NCBI GenBank assembly: GCA_018780645.1
Contig: JADMJJ010000041.1
Coordinates: 1-47,069, forward strand
Source: Burkholderiaceae bacterium
Lineage (GTDB): Bacteria > Pseudomonadota > Gammaproteobacteria > Burkholderiales > Burkholderiaceae_C
Reading direction: 5' to 3'
DNA: 47,069 nt
Both the position numbers and the translations under genes were made by a program. How positions within the stretch are numbered: position 1 is the stretch's first letter; the number at the start of each line of letters is the position of its first letter. The notes under the pieces are model-generated. The model searched no databases, had not been told where the DNA came from, and saw only the letters and a list, made by a program, of their open reading frames with translations. Below are positions 1 through 8,435 of this stretch, piece after piece.

Positions 1-1240
1 CCGGGCGCTTCTTGCTGTACATGTCGGCGACCTTGATCTTGTAGAAGTCGGCCACCGTCTTCTGGATGTTCTCTACCGAAATCTGCCGGTTCTGGATCGA
101 CAGCAGGTCTTTCAGCGCCTCGCGGGCCAGGGCGATATTGATTTCCTTGTGGCTGAAGCGGCTGTAGGCCAGCACCTTGCGCAGCGCACCTTCGAGCTCG
201 CGCACATTGGCGCGCACATTCTTGGCGATGAAGAAGGCCACGTCCTCGGGCATGGCCGTGCCCTCGGCATCCGACTTGCGTATCAGGATGGCCACGCGCA
301 TTTCCAGCTCGGGCGGCTCGATGGCCACCGTCAGGCCGGCATCGAAGCGGCTGGTCAGGCGCTCGTCGATGTCCACCAACCCCTTGGGATAGGTGTCGCT
401 GGTCATGATGATGTGGGCCTTCTTGGCCAGCAGCGCCTCGAAGGCGTTGAAGAACTCCTCCTGCGTGCGGTCCTTGCCGGCGAAGAACTGGACGTCATCG
501 ATCAGCAGCAGGTCCAGCGAGTGGTACTTGGCCTTCAGCTCGTCAAAGGTCTTGCGCTGGTAGTTCTTCACTACGTCGCTGATGAACTGCTCGGCATGCA
601 GGTAGAGCACGCGGGCATCGGGCTTGTCGCGCAGCAGCGCGTTGCCTACAGCGTGTATCAGATGGGTCTTGCCCAGGCCGACGCCGCCATAGATGAACAG
701 CGGGTTGTACATCACGCCCGGCGCGCCGGCCACATGCAGCGCGGCGGTGCGAGCCATCTGGTTGGCCCGGCCCGGCACCAGGGTGTCGAAGGTCAAAGCG
801 GTGTTCAGGCGGTGGCGTGACACCGGCGGCGGCGTCATGCTCGGTGCCGGTGCGCTGATCTGGGGGCTTGCCGACATCGGCCGCAGGCCGTTGCTCAGCA
901 CCTGACCGGCCTGCATCGGCTGGCCCGGCAGGATGATGGCGCTGCCCGAACTGCCGGCGCTGGGCGTGTGGGCCAGGGTGTCGCGCGGTGCCAGGGCCAG
1001 CTCCAGCCGCACCGGCTTGCCGGCGAGTTCGGTCAGGATGGCCTCGATGCGGCCGGCGTACTGGCTGCGTATCCAGTCCAGCTTGAAACGGTTGGGCACG
1101 CGCAGCGACACGACTGCGCCATCGCCGCCGGCATCCGACACCTCTGCAGGGGGCAAAGGACGGATCCAGGTGTTGAATTGTTGTTCGGGCAATTCGGTGG
1201 CGAGCCGTTCGCAGCCACGTTGCCAGAGATCTACGCTCAT
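1..1240 (-). CDS. dnaA: Chromosomal replication initiator DnaA (partial, C-terminus cut by window edge)
   Basis: DnaA binds DnaA boxes at oriC, oligomerises with ATP and opens the duplex. Reading the minus strand from the ATG at 1240 gives about 413 residues. The N-terminal DnaB-interacting domain ([18 protein letters not shown]) comes first, then a variable Pro/Ala/Ser-rich linker. The AAA+ domain follows with Walker [11 protein letters not shown] and Walker [10 protein letters not shown]. The visible part stops at [10 protein letters not shown], just at the start of the DNA-binding domain IV, so only the C-terminal part is missing. It is divergent from rpmH, the classical proteobacterial arrangement, and dnaN would be expected next to the left. 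A DnaA box abuts the start codon, which is consistent with autoregulation. The identification is secure. Confidence 0.97.
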   Translation of the reverse strand, partial: MSVDLWQRGCERLATELPEQQFNTWIRPLPPAEVSDAGGDGAVVSLRVPNRFKLDWIRSQYAGRIEAILTELAGKPVRLELALAPRDTLAHTPSAGSSGSAIILPGQPMQAGQVLSNGLRPMSASPQISAPAPSMTPPPVSRHRLNTALTFDTLVPGRANQMARTAALHVAGAPGVMYNPLFIYGGVGLGKTHLIHAVGNALLRDKPDARVLYLHAEQFISDVVKNYQRKTFDELKAKYHSLDLLLIDDVQFFAGKDRTQEEFFNAFEALLAKKAHIIMTSDTYPKGLVDIDERLTSRFDAGLTVAIEPPELEMRVAILIRKSDAEGTAMPEDVAFFIAKNVRANVRELEGALRKVLAYSRFSHKEINIALAREALKDLLSIQNRQISVENIQKTVADFYKIKVADMYSKKRP

Positions 1241-1249
1241 TGTGGAAAA
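1241..1249 (-). promoter_or_regulatory. DnaA box
   Basis: On the minus strand the sequence is TTTTCCACA, matching TTWTNCACA. It directly abuts the dnaA start codon, so DnaA bound here could block translation-proximal transcription. Function is inferred. Confidence 0.5.
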
Positions 1250-1269
1250 CTTGTTCTCAGAGCGGCCGG

Positions 1270-1275
1270 ATTGTA
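1270..1275 (-). promoter_or_regulatory. Possible dnaA promoter -10 element
   Basis: Read on the minus strand this is TACAAT, five of six matches to TATAAT, 30 nt before the dnaA ATG. No good -35 is visible at 16-18 nt, and a perfect DnaA box (1301-1309) lies just upstream, where it could regulate. Speculative. Confidence 0.3.
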
Positions 1276-1300
1276 CGTTGCCGCGGGACTTGTACGTAAG

Positions 1301-1309
1301 TTATCCACA
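1301..1309 (+). promoter_or_regulatory. DnaA box (perfect TTATCCACA)
   Basis: The sequence is exactly TTATCCACA, the high-affinity E. coli R1-type box. It lies 61 bp from the dnaA start and 54 bp before the -35 of the rpmH promoter, so it could serve origin binding and control of both divergent genes. Confidence 0.75.
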
Positions 1310-1362
1310 GATTTATGCCGGAGGTCAATCCCCCGCAAAGCCTTGGTTTGTGGTGTAAGTCA

Positions 1363-1391
1363 TTGACGGATAAGGAGGTTTTTGGTGTAAT
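1363..1391 (+). promoter_or_regulatory. Sigma70 promoter for rpmH-rnpA
   Basis: TTGACG (1363-1368) and TGTAAT (1386-1391) are each five of six matches to the sigma70 consensus and are spaced by exactly 17 bp. Transcription would start near 1398, leaving a roughly 150-nt leader before rpmH. This is the strongest promoter match I noticed in the window, fitting a highly expressed ribosomal protein gene. Confidence 0.7.
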
Positions 1392-1551
1392 GCTCGGTTT
1401 CCCGGACGCTTGCATGGCGCCCGGGCAAAGAGTCGATACCCAAGCAAGACCCCCAGCGGCGCTGAAGGCAGGTGTTCTGTCCGGCCACCCGCACCCCGAC
1501 GAACTCATCATTGTTCTTCGGGTTTTAGACAGGCTCCATAGAGGAACCATC

Positions 1552-1686
1552 ATGAAACGCACCTACCAAGCTTCCAAAGTCCGCCGCGCCCGCACCCATG
1601 GCTTCCTGGTCCGCATGAAGACCCGCGGTGGCCGCGCGGTCATCAATGCCCGCCGCGCCAAGGGCCGCAAGCGTCTGGCCGTCTGA
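1552..1686 (+). CDS. rpmH: 50S ribosomal protein L34
   Basis: L34 is a small basic protein of the large ribosomal subunit that contacts 23S rRNA. The 44-residue product starts [18 protein letters not shown] and ends AKGRKRLAV, almost the full family consensus, and the length is exactly typical. A purine-rich ribosome binding site (AGAGGAA) precedes the ATG. It is the first gene of the rpmH-rnpA-yidD-yidC cluster, with rnpA starting 17 bp downstream, and it is driven by the promoter at 1363-1391. Confidence 0.98.
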   Translation: MKRTYQASKVRRARTHGFLVRMKTRGGRAVINARRAKGRKRLAV

Positions 1687-1703
1687 GTCGGAACCCGCGT
1701 CAA

Positions 1704-2198
1704 ATGATCGGCCGCATCGTGCGATCGGCCGACTTTGAGCGTGTGCTGGGTGCTCCCAGCCGAGCGCGCAGCAGTCATTTCGTGGTCCATCATCTGGCCG
1801 CGAATCCCACAACGCCGAAAAAGCCCGCGAAGTGCTCGCCCACTGTTGAGTTATCAACAGGTGCAGGTGACCCGCAGGCGGTGGCTGTGGATGACTCCTC
1901 TCCTGCCATGGCAAACACCATCGTCCCGGCCGCTCCGAACGGAGCCTGGCTGGGTACTGTCGTGCCCAAACGGCATGCCAAGCGCTCGGTCACCCGCTCG
2001 CTGCTGAAGCGCCACATCCATGCTGCCTTTGCCGGGCAGGAAGCGCTGCTGCCCGCAGGCCTGTGGGTGGTGCGCCTGCGCGCGCCGTTCGACCGCAAGC
2101 AGTTCAAGAGCGCCGCGTCCGAGGCCCTGCATCTGGCCGCCCGTGAAGAACTGGCGCTGCTGATGACCCGTGTGCTGGGCGCTGCCCCGCGCCGCTGA
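1704..2198 (+). CDS. rnpA: Ribonuclease P protein component
   Basis: RnpA assists the RNA subunit M1 in removing tRNA 5' leaders. The product is 164 residues, longer than the roughly 120 of E. coli RnpA. The N-terminus (RIVRSADFERVL) and the basic core motif around residues 88-106 (VPKRHAKRSVTRSLLKRHIH, the RNR-box region) are clear, as is the C-terminal FDRKQFKSAASEAL helix. Residues about 33-81 form a Pro/Ala/Ser-rich insertion before the conserved strand preceding VPKR. The DNA of that insertion carries two near-DnaA boxes (1851-1859 and 1886-1894, one mismatch each). It follows rpmH and precedes yidD, as in most bacteria. The function is secure; the role of the insertion is unknown. Confidence 0.93.
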   Translation: MIGRIVRSADFERVLGAPSRARSSHFVVHHLAANPTTPKKPAKCSPTVELSTGAGDPQAVAVDDSSPAMANTIVPAAPNGAWLGTVVPKRHAKRSVTRSLLKRHIHAAFAGQEALLPAGLWVVRLRAPFDRKQFKSAASEALHLAAREELALLMTRVLGAAPRR

Positions 2199-2214
2199 TC
2201 TGCGCCTGCCCGCC

Positions 2215-2523
2215 ATGAATGCCTCCCTGTCTATCGCCCAACGCCTGTTGATGGGTGTGGTGCGTGGCTACCGCCTGCTGCTGAGCCCATGGCTGGGCTC
2301 GAGCTGCCGCTTCTACCCGACCTGCTCAGCCTATGCGCTGGACGCGCTGCAGCAGCATGGCGCGGGCGCGGGCAGCTATCTGACTGCAAGAAGAATTTTG
2401 CGTTGCCACCCGTTTTGCGCCGGTGGGCATGATCCCGTGCCCGACAATCCGCCTGCCCTGTTCAGCCGCTTGGGCTGCGGGACTACGCCTTCCAGAACCC
2501 CTTCTTCGAAATCTTCCCCATGA
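2215..2523 (+). CDS. yidD: Membrane protein insertion efficiency factor YidD
   Basis: YidD is a small membrane-associated protein thought to assist YidC-dependent insertion. The start MNASLSIAQRLLMG is chosen because the family begins close to an amphipathic helix; upstream in-frame codons would overlap rnpA. The 102-residue product has the hallmark CRFYPTCSAYALDAL and the second motif ARRILRCHPFCAGGHDPVP, with the three conserved cysteines. The C-terminal tail after DPVP is typically variable. Its stop overlaps the yidC ATG (ATGA at 2520), indicating translational coupling with its functional partner. Confidence 0.95.
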   Translation: MNASLSIAQRLLMGVVRGYRLLLSPWLGSSCRFYPTCSAYALDALQQHGAGAGSYLTARRILRCHPFCAGGHDPVPDNPPALFSRLGCGTTPSRTPSSKSSP

Positions 2524-4187
2524 CCGATATGCGCCGCACCCTGATGTGGGTGGTGTTCACGATGTCGCTCGTCCTGCTGTGGGACGCGTGGAACAAGCAC
2601 AACGGGCAACCGTCGATGTTCAGCCCGACCCCGGCCAAGGTGGCGGCCGCTGGCTCGGCGCCTGGCGCCGCGGCGCTGCCCGGCGCCCTGCCCGCCTCGG
2701 GCGCTGCTGCGGCCCTGGCCGCCGTGCCCGGCACGCCGGCCAGCGCGCCGGTGATGGCCGAGAAGGTCACCATCAGCACCGACGTGGTCAAGGCCACGCT
2801 GGATTCGCTGGGCGGCAGCCTGGTCCGCGTCGAGCTGCTCAAGCACATCGACGAGACCCATCCCAGCGGTCATGTCGTCGTGCTCGATGCCTCGGCCCAG
2901 CACATCTACAAGGCCGAAACTGGCCTGACCGGTGTGGCCGGCGCGCCCAACCACCTCAGCGCCATGACCCTGGTGCCCGGTGAGCGTGAACTGAAGGCCG
3001 GCGCCGATGCGGTGTCGGTGCGTTTCGAATCTGCCGAGATGGCCGGCCTGAAGCTGGTCAAGACCTATACCTTCAAGCGCGGCGACTATGTCGTCGGCGT
3101 CAAGCACGAGGTGATCAATACCTCGGCCGCGCCGCTGGCTCCGCAGCTGTATGTGCAGCTGGTGCGTGATGGGTTTGTGGCCGCCAACGGCATCTTCATG
3201 GCGCCCAACAACTTCTCCGGCCCGGCGCTGTACACCGACAAGACCAAGTTCCACAAGATCGACTTCGCCGACATCGACAAGGGCAAGCTCGAGTACGAGC
3301 AGCGCGCCAACGACGGCTGGGTGGCGATGGTTCAGCATCACTTCGCCAGCGCCTGGCTGCGCACCGGGGCCGGTGACCGCGGCTTCCATGTCAATAAGGT
3401 GCCCAACACCACGCTGGCGCAGTACGCCGTCGGCATGGTGTTCCCGCTGGGCCAGATCGAGCCCTCGAAGAGCGCCGTCGCCGAAGACCAGCTCTTCATC
3501 GGCCCGACCGAAGAAAACATGCTGGCCGCCATCGCCCCCGGCCTGGAGCTGGTGCGCGACTATGGCTACCTGACCATACTGGCCAAGCCGCTGTTCTGGC
3601 TGCTGGACCAGCTGCACAAGCTGATCGGCAACTGGGGCTGGGCCATCGTCGCCCTGGTCGTGCTGCTGAAGATCGCCTTCTACTGGCTCAACGCCAGCGC
3701 CTATCGCTCGATGGCCAAGATGAAGTCCGTCAACCCCAAGGTGATGGAGATGCGCGAGCGGCTGAAAGACAAGCCGCAGCAGATGCAGCAGGAGATGATG
3801 CGCATCTACCGCGAGGAGAAGGTCAACCCGCTGGGCGGCTGCCTGCCGATCTTCGTGCAGATGCCCTTCTTCATCGCGCTGTACTCGGTGCTGCTGTCCA
3901 GCGTCGAGATGCGCCACGCACCTTGGCTGGGCTGGATTGTCGACCTCTCGGCCAAAGACCCGTATTTCATCCTGCCGGTGCTGATGACCTTGAGCAGCCT
4001 GTTCCAGGTCTGGCTGAACCCGAAGCCGCCGGATCCCATGCAGGCCAAGATGATGTGGATGATGCCGCTGATGTTCTCGGTGATGTTCTTCGTCTTCCCG
4101 GCCGGTCTGGTGCTGTACTGGCTGACCAACAACATCCTGTCGATCGCTCAGCAGTGGATGATCAACAAGCAGCTGGGCGTGCAATAG
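2520..4187 (+). CDS. yidC: Membrane protein insertase YidC
   Basis: YidC (Oxa1 family) inserts proteins into the inner membrane alone or with SecYEG. The 555-residue product has an N-terminal membrane anchor (about residues 7-25), an Ala/Pro-rich linker, a large periplasmic beta domain (about 80-350), and the conserved core helices. The core includes NWGWAIVALVVLLKIAFYW near 370-390 followed by the cytoplasmic coiled segment KMKSVNPKVMEMRERLKD, then CLPIFVQMPFFIALYSVL and the C-terminal helices ending AQQWMINKQLGVQ. Length and topology are normal for a Gram-negative YidC. Its start overlaps the yidD stop. A strong terminator follows at 4211-4241. Confidence 0.98.
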   Translation: MTDMRRTLMWVVFTMSLVLLWDAWNKHNGQPSMFSPTPAKVAAAGSAPGAAALPGALPASGAAAALAAVPGTPASAPVMAEKVTISTDVVKATLDSLGGSLVRVELLKHIDETHPSGHVVVLDASAQHIYKAETGLTGVAGAPNHLSAMTLVPGERELKAGADAVSVRFESAEMAGLKLVKTYTFKRGDYVVGVKHEVINTSAAPLAPQLYVQLVRDGFVAANGIFMAPNNFSGPALYTDKTKFHKIDFADIDKGKLEYEQRANDGWVAMVQHHFASAWLRTGAGDRGFHVNKVPNTTLAQYAVGMVFPLGQIEPSKSAVAEDQLFIGPTEENMLAAIAPGLELVRDYGYLTILAKPLFWLLDQLHKLIGNWGWAIVALVVLLKIAFYWLNASAYRSMAKMKSVNPKVMEMRERLKDKPQQMQQEMMRIYREEKVNPLGGCLPIFVQMPFFIALYSVLLSSVEMRHAPWLGWIVDLSAKDPYFILPVLMTLSSLFQVWLNPKPPDPMQAKMMWMMPLMFSVMFFVFPAGLVLYWLTNNILSIAQQWMINKQLGVQ

Positions 4188-4210
4188 CGCTGCCCCTGCC
4201 CCGCACCGAA

Positions 4211-4241
4211 CCCCGCGCATCGAAAGAGCGCGGGGTTTTTT
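4211..4241 (+). terminator. Rho-independent terminator after yidC
   Basis: A perfect 8-bp GC stem (CCCCGCGC 4211-4218 with GCGCGGGG 4228-4235), a 9-nt loop and six Ts (4236-4241) form a textbook intrinsic terminator. It separates the rpmH-yidC unit from mnmE, which starts 27 bp later and so needs its own promoter or read-through. Confidence 0.92.
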
Positions 4242-4268
4242 CTTGTCCGCTTCGGTGAGAATCAAACC

Positions 4269-5636
4269 ATGCTGTCACGCCACCTGGACCCCATCGTCGC
4301 CATTGCCACCGCGCCAGGCCGCGGCGCCGTCGGTATCGTCCGCGCCTCGGGCAAGGACCTGACCGCGCTGGTGGACGCCCTCTGCGGCCGCTCGCTGCAG
4401 GCCCGCGAAGCCACCTACCTGCCCTTTCTGGCCGCCGACGGCCAGGCCATAGACCAGGGCCTGGCCCTGCTGTTCCCGGCCCCGCATTCCTACACCGGCG
4501 AGACGGTTCTGGAGCTGCAGGCCCATGGTGGCCCGGTGGTGCTGCAGCTCCTGCTGGCCCGCTGCCTAGAGGTCGGCAAGGACCTGGGCCTGCGCCTGGC
4601 CGAGCCCGGCGAGTTCACGCAACGCGCCTTCATGAACGGCAAGCTGGACCTGGCCCAGGCCGAGGCCGTCAGCGACCTGATCGATGCCAGCACCGAGGCG
4701 GCCGCCCGCAGCGCCAGCCGCGCGCTGGGCGGCGCCATGTCGGCCGAGGTGGGCGAGTTGCGCGACGCCTTGATCAAGCTGCGCATGCTGGTCGAGGCGA
4801 CCTTGGACTTCCCCGAGGAAGAGATCGACTTCCTGCAGCAGGCCGATGCACTGGGCCAGCTCGCGCGCCTGATGGCCCGGCTCGACGCCGTGCTCGACCG
4901 CACCCGCCAGGGCGCGCTGCTGCGCGAGGGCATCAAGGTCGTGTTGGCCGGCCAGCCGAACGTCGGAAAGAGCTCGCTGCTCAACGCGCTGGCCGGCGCC
5001 GAGCTGGCCATCGTCACCGCCATTCCTGGCACGACGCGCGACAAGGTCAGCCAGACGATTCAGATCGAAGGCGTGCCCCTGCATGTGATCGACACCGCCG
5101 GTCTGCGCGACGCGCATGACGAGGTCGAGCGCATCGGCGTGGCGCGCAGCTGGGATGCCATTGCCGATGCCGACGTGATCCTGTTCCTGCGCGACCTGAC
5201 GCGCATTGGCGATGCCGCCTACGACGCCGACGACGAGGCCATCGCCCTGCGCATAGGCCAGGGCTCACGCGTGCTGCAGGTCTTCAACAAGGCCGACGCG
5301 GTGCCAGGTCTTGCCTTGCCCGAGGGCGCCTTGAGCCTGTCGGCCAAGACCAGCGCCGGCATCGCCGATCTGCGCCAGCGCCTGCTGCAGCAAGTCGGCT
5401 GGCACGCCACGCCCGAGGGCGTCTACATCGCCCGCCAGCGCCATGTGTCGGCACTGCAGCGCACGCGCGAGCATCTGGACCTGGCCCAGGACATGGCCAC
5501 CTTGCCGGTGCCCGCACTGGACCTGCTGGCCGAGGAACTGCGCCTGGCCCATGACGCGCTGGGCGAGATCACCGGCGCGTTCACGCCCGATGATCTGCTC
5601 GGGGAAATCTTCAGCAGGTTTTGCATTGGCAAGTGA
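4269..5636 (+). CDS. mnmE: tRNA modification GTPase MnmE
   Basis: MnmE with MnmG installs the carboxymethylaminomethyl group on wobble U34 of certain tRNAs. The 455-residue product has the folate-binding N-terminal domain ([14 protein letters not shown] at 15-28), helical domain, and an inserted Ras-like G domain with G1 GQPNVGKS (228-235), G2 TTRD, G3 DTAG (275-278) and G4 NKAD. It ends with the invariant FCIGK, whose Cys is needed for catalysis. Length is normal. The gene lies downstream of yidC as in many proteobacteria, behind the terminator at 4211-4241. Confidence 0.98.
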   Translation: MLSRHLDPIVAIATAPGRGAVGIVRASGKDLTALVDALCGRSLQAREATYLPFLAADGQAIDQGLALLFPAPHSYTGETVLELQAHGGPVVLQLLLARCLEVGKDLGLRLAEPGEFTQRAFMNGKLDLAQAEAVSDLIDASTEAAARSASRALGGAMSAEVGELRDALIKLRMLVEATLDFPEEEIDFLQQADALGQLARLMARLDAVLDRTRQGALLREGIKVVLAGQPNVGKSSLLNALAGAELAIVTAIPGTTRDKVSQTIQIEGVPLHVIDTAGLRDAHDEVERIGVARSWDAIADADVILFLRDLTRIGDAAYDADDEAIALRIGQGSRVLQVFNKADAVPGLALPEGALSLSAKTSAGIADLRQRLLQQVGWHATPEGVYIARQRHVSALQRTREHLDLAQDMATLPVPALDLLAEELRLAHDALGEITGAFTPDDLLGEIFSRFCIGK

Positions 5637-5720
5637 CGCCGCAGGGCAGCGGTGAGTACTTTCCGCGTCACTGGCCGATCAAAACCCTCTTCATCGCAAG
5701 TCCGGGATTGATGAGCTTGT

Positions 5721-6407
5721 TCAAGCCTTGCGTCGCCGCGCTACGGATACCCCCGGCACCAGCACGAACAGACCGCCCAGGAAAAGGAGGACGGTCGATG
5801 CTTCGGGCACTGTGGTGACCATCACGCGGGCGGCGCCGAGAGGCGACACGTTCCCATCTACTGTGTAGACATGCCACTCACCGGCTGGCAACCATGTGGC
5901 GCCGCTGAACGCGCGCGTTCCACCAATACTGAGCGCGTTGCTCAACCAAGCACCGGTGGTCAGTGGATGGGCCGAATCGGCCGCCAGAGAGATCCAATAC
6001 GCATGCCCCTCGGTGATCAGGAGATCAGACGAGAAGCTGGCGGTCGAGATAGTCGTGAGATCCGCAGGAAGGTGAGACACCTGCGCGAGGATGGAGCCCG
6101 GGCTACCGTTGTTGTCGTCGCGGATTTGGATGAGCGTGCCGAACTCGATTGAGTTTGCATAGCTCAGAGGGACAGTGATGCTTTGAAGAAGGCCCGATGC
6201 CGATGAGACGAACCTTTGCGCAGTCACCCAATTGCCATCCTTTCCGCCTTGGCCAGGTGCTCCGTAGAACCAGGCCGGGCCATTGGATAGTGCGTTTTCC
6301 GGCCCCAGGGTGTCATAGGCGACAGTACTCGCTGCGTGGGCCGACATGGTGTTGAGCGTAGAAACGAGAAGGCAAACCTGAATCAGCTTCAGGAACACTG
6401 AGCGCAT
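5721..6407 (-). CDS. PEP-CTERM sorting-domain secreted protein
   Basis: The 228-residue product starts MRSVFLKLIQVCLLVS, a signal peptide ending near AHAASTVA. A beta-rich body of about 170 residues follows. The C-terminus is VPEAST, a hydrophobic helix and the basic tail ARRRKA, the tripartite PEP-CTERM signal. In the family this signal is recognised by exosortase (EpsH/XrtA type), and the protein is typically exported to the surface or exopolysaccharide matrix. The start is placed after a GGGAGAA ribosome binding site; the reading frame stays open upstream but lacks signal-peptide logic. No exosortase gene is in the window. The body resembles choice-of-anchor-type domains only loosely, so its specific role is unknown. 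Confidence 0.8.
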   Translation of the reverse strand: MRSVFLKLIQVCLLVSTLNTMSAHAASTVAYDTLGPENALSNGPAWFYGAPGQGGKDGNWVTAQRFVSSASGLLQSITVPLSYANSIEFGTLIQIRDDNNGSPGSILAQVSHLPADLTTISTASFSSDLLITEGHAYWISLAADSAHPLTTGAWLSNALSIGGTRAFSGATWLPAGEWHVYTVDGNVSPLGAARVMVTTVPEASTVLLFLGGLFVLVPGVSVARRRKA

Positions 6408-6791
6408 AGAAGTTCTCCCTGTAAAACCACGTGCTCTTGGGACACGTTGGTGATGTTGGCTGACATGGCACACCCAGCAAGGGCGTGTGGTCGCATTTTG
6501 TTCTCTGGCTTCACCAGATACACCTAGCAGCAACCCTGGTGAACTCAGGTCGTGGTTGCGGCTCGCCTGCGGCCCAGGTGCATTCTCCGAGACGCGTAGC
6601 CTGCCTGCCAGCGCCTCGTCGGACAGGCTAACGGTGATCAGGCGCAGCAGCTGGCATTTGCATTGGCTGGCCATGGCCGCGGTGGTGAATCCCTACCGCG
6701 CCAAGGGAGCGGCGGCCTATGCGGGGTACATGGCCAGATGACCTGCGGTGATGGAGATGCCCTGGAAAACATGCCGGGAAGTCGGTAGCGC
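6408..6791. other. Intergenic region, no convincing gene
   Basis: This 384-bp stretch lies between the PEP-CTERM gene and the end of the transporter operon. A plus-strand open frame ends ...NPYRAKGAAAYAGYMAR at 6741, and I cannot connect it to a family. It could be the tail of a decayed gene. No promoter, repeat or RNA gene stands out. Confidence 0.4.
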
Positions 6792-8435
6792 TCAGCCCGC
6801 CACAGCCACCTGCTCATCCAGCCACCCCCGCCGTAGCTCCGGCACCGAGCGGGCCAGCAGCTCGTAGTAGGGGTGGTGCGGGCCCCGCTCGTAGTCGGCG
6901 CGGGCCACCTGGGCGAGTTTGCGGCCGTGCTGCATGACGACGATTTCGTCGCAGACGGAGCGGACGGTGTGCAGGTCGTGGCTGATGAACAGGTAGGACA
7001 GGCCCAGCCCGCGGCGCAGCTCGGCGATCAGGTCCAGCACGGCGGCGCCGACGACGGTGTCCAGCGCCGAGGTGACCTCGTCGCAGAGGATCAGATCGGG
7101 CTCGGCGGCCAGTGCGCGGGCCAGGTTGACGCGTTGCTTCTGCCCACCCGACAGCCCGCCGGGCAGGCGCTGCGCGGCGCTTGCCGGCAGCTTGACCAGG
7201 TCCAGCAGCTCGGCGATGCGTTTCTGCAGCGCCGCGCCTGTGAGGCCTTTGTAGAACTGCAGCGGCCGGGCCAGGATGCGCTCGATGCTGTGGCTGGGGT
7301 TCAGCGCCGTGTCGGCCATCTGGAACACGATCTGCACCTTGCGCAGTTCGTCCTTGCTGCGTTGGGCCAAGGTGGGCGGCAGGGCTTTGCCGTTGAACAG
7401 CATCTGGCCCTTGCTCGGGGCGATCAGGCCGGCGATGGCGCGCGCCAAGGTGGTCTTGCCCGAACCCGACTCGCCGATCACGCCTATGGCCTGGCCGCGG
7501 TAGAGCTTCAGATCGATGTCTTCGAGTATCAGGATGGCCGGCTTGCCCTGCTTGTCCACAGGGCCATAACCGGCCGACAGGTTCTTCACCTCCAGCAGCG
7601 GCTGGCTCTCGCCGGCCTGGGCCGAGCATTGGCCGCCCTCGCGCTCGCGCGGCCGCGCGGCGGCCAGCAGGCATTGGGTGTAGTCGTTGGCGGGTGCGGT
7701 GATGATTTGCTCGGTGGCGCCCAGCTCGCGCATCGTGCCGTCGCGCAGCACCAGGATGTGGTCGGCCATCTGCGCCACCACGGCCAGGTCGTGGCTGACG
7801 TAGACGGCCGTGGCACGCCGCTCGCGCACCACGCGGCGGAAGGCGCGCAGCACCTCGATCTGCGTCGTCACGTCCAGCGCCGTGGTCGGCTCGTCGAGTA
7901 TCACCAGATCGGGGTCGCTGATCAGCGCCATCGCCGCCATCAGCCGTTGCAGCTGGCCGCCGGAGACCTGGTGTGGGTAGCGCGAGCCGATGTGGTCGGG
8001 GTCCGGCAGGGCCAGTTCGCGGAACAGCTCGACGGCCTTCACCTCGGCCTGCTCGCGCGGCATCAGCTTGTGTATCAGCGCCGGCTCGATGACCTGGTCC
8101 ATGATGGTCCGCGAGGGGTTGAACGAGGCGGCGGCGCTCTGCGCGATATAGGCCACCGTGCGGCCGCGCAGCGCGCGTTGCTGCGGCTCGCTCAGTGCCA
8201 GCACATCGGTGTCGCCGATGGTGACGCTGCCGCCGGCGATGCGGCAGCCGTGCCGTGCATAACCCATCAAGGCCAGGGCGGTGGTGGTCTTGCCCGAGCC
8301 GGACTCGCCGATCAGGGCCAGCACCTCACCGGGGGCGATCGTGAAGTTGAGGTTGTCGACGATGGCCTGCTCGCCGCCGCCGTTGGCCTTGTCGACGACG
8401 ATGCGCAGACCGCGCACGGTGACCGGCGCGCCCAT
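6792..8435 (-). CDS. ABC transporter, fused double ATP-binding protein (DppD-DppF type)
   Basis: This energises uptake of peptides, opines or related compounds. The 547-residue protein contains two complete nucleotide-binding domains. Domain 1 has Walker A GESGSGKT (43-50), signature VSGGQ (157-161) and Walker B LVILDEP. Domain 2 has GESGSGKT (321-328), LSGGQ (428-432) and LILCDEV (448-454), with H-loops in VSHDL and ISHDL. Such D-F fusions are common in the peptide/nickel family. It is the last gene of a minus-strand operon and its start overlaps the stop of the permease at 8435. The substrate is not determinable here; the neighbouring amine oxidase points to a nitrogenous compound. Confidence 0.92.
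   Translation of the reverse strand: MGAPVTVRGLRIVVDKANGGGEQAIVDNLNFTIAPGEVLALIGESGSGKTTTALALMGYARHGCRIAGGSVTIGDTDVLALSEPQQRALRGRTVAYIAQSAAASFNPSRTIMDQVIEPALIHKLMPREQAEVKAVELFRELALPDPDHIGSRYPHQVSGGQLQRLMAAMALISDPDLVILDEPTTALDVTTQIEVLRAFRRVVRERRATAVYVSHDLAVVAQMADHILVLRDGTMRELGATEQIITAPANDYTQCLLAAARPREREGGQCSAQAGESQPLLEVKNLSAGYGPVDKQGKPAILILEDIDLKLYRGQAIGVIGESGSGKTTLARAIAGLIAPSKGQMLFNGKALPPTLAQRSKDELRKVQIVFQMADTALNPSHSIERILARPLQFYKGLTGAALQKRIAELLDLVKLPASAAQRLPGGLSGGQKQRVNLARALAAEPDLILCDEVTSALDTVVGAAVLDLIAELRRGLGLSYLFISHDLHTVRSVCDEIVVMQHGRKLAQVARADYERGPHHPYYELLARSVPELRRGWLDEQVAVAG

Larger units (their letters stand above)
1241..1551. other. dnaA-rpmH intergenic region, candidate oriC/control region
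   Basis: This 311-bp gene-free stretch separates divergent dnaA and rpmH. It contains two sequences fitting the DnaA box consensus TTWTNCACA (1301-1309 on plus, 1241-1249 on minus), an 8-bp direct repeat TTGTACGT (1271-1278 and 1290-1297) and a good sigma70 promoter towards rpmH. In many gamma- and betaproteobacteria oriC lies next to dnaA. Two boxes are few for an origin and I see no obvious long AT-rich unwinding element, so the true oriC may lie on the far side of dnaA. Calling this oriC is inference. Confidence 0.45.

Noticed and set aside
2376-4265. Long minus-strand open frame (629 codons) opposite yidC
   Set aside because: It is antisense to yidC, and its His/Gln/Arg-rich translation is the usual shadow of a GC-rich coding strand.
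6487-6741. Plus-strand 84-codon open frame in the gap after the PEP-CTERM gene
   Set aside because: No clear ribosome binding site or family; recorded only as a possible gene remnant in the intergenic entry.
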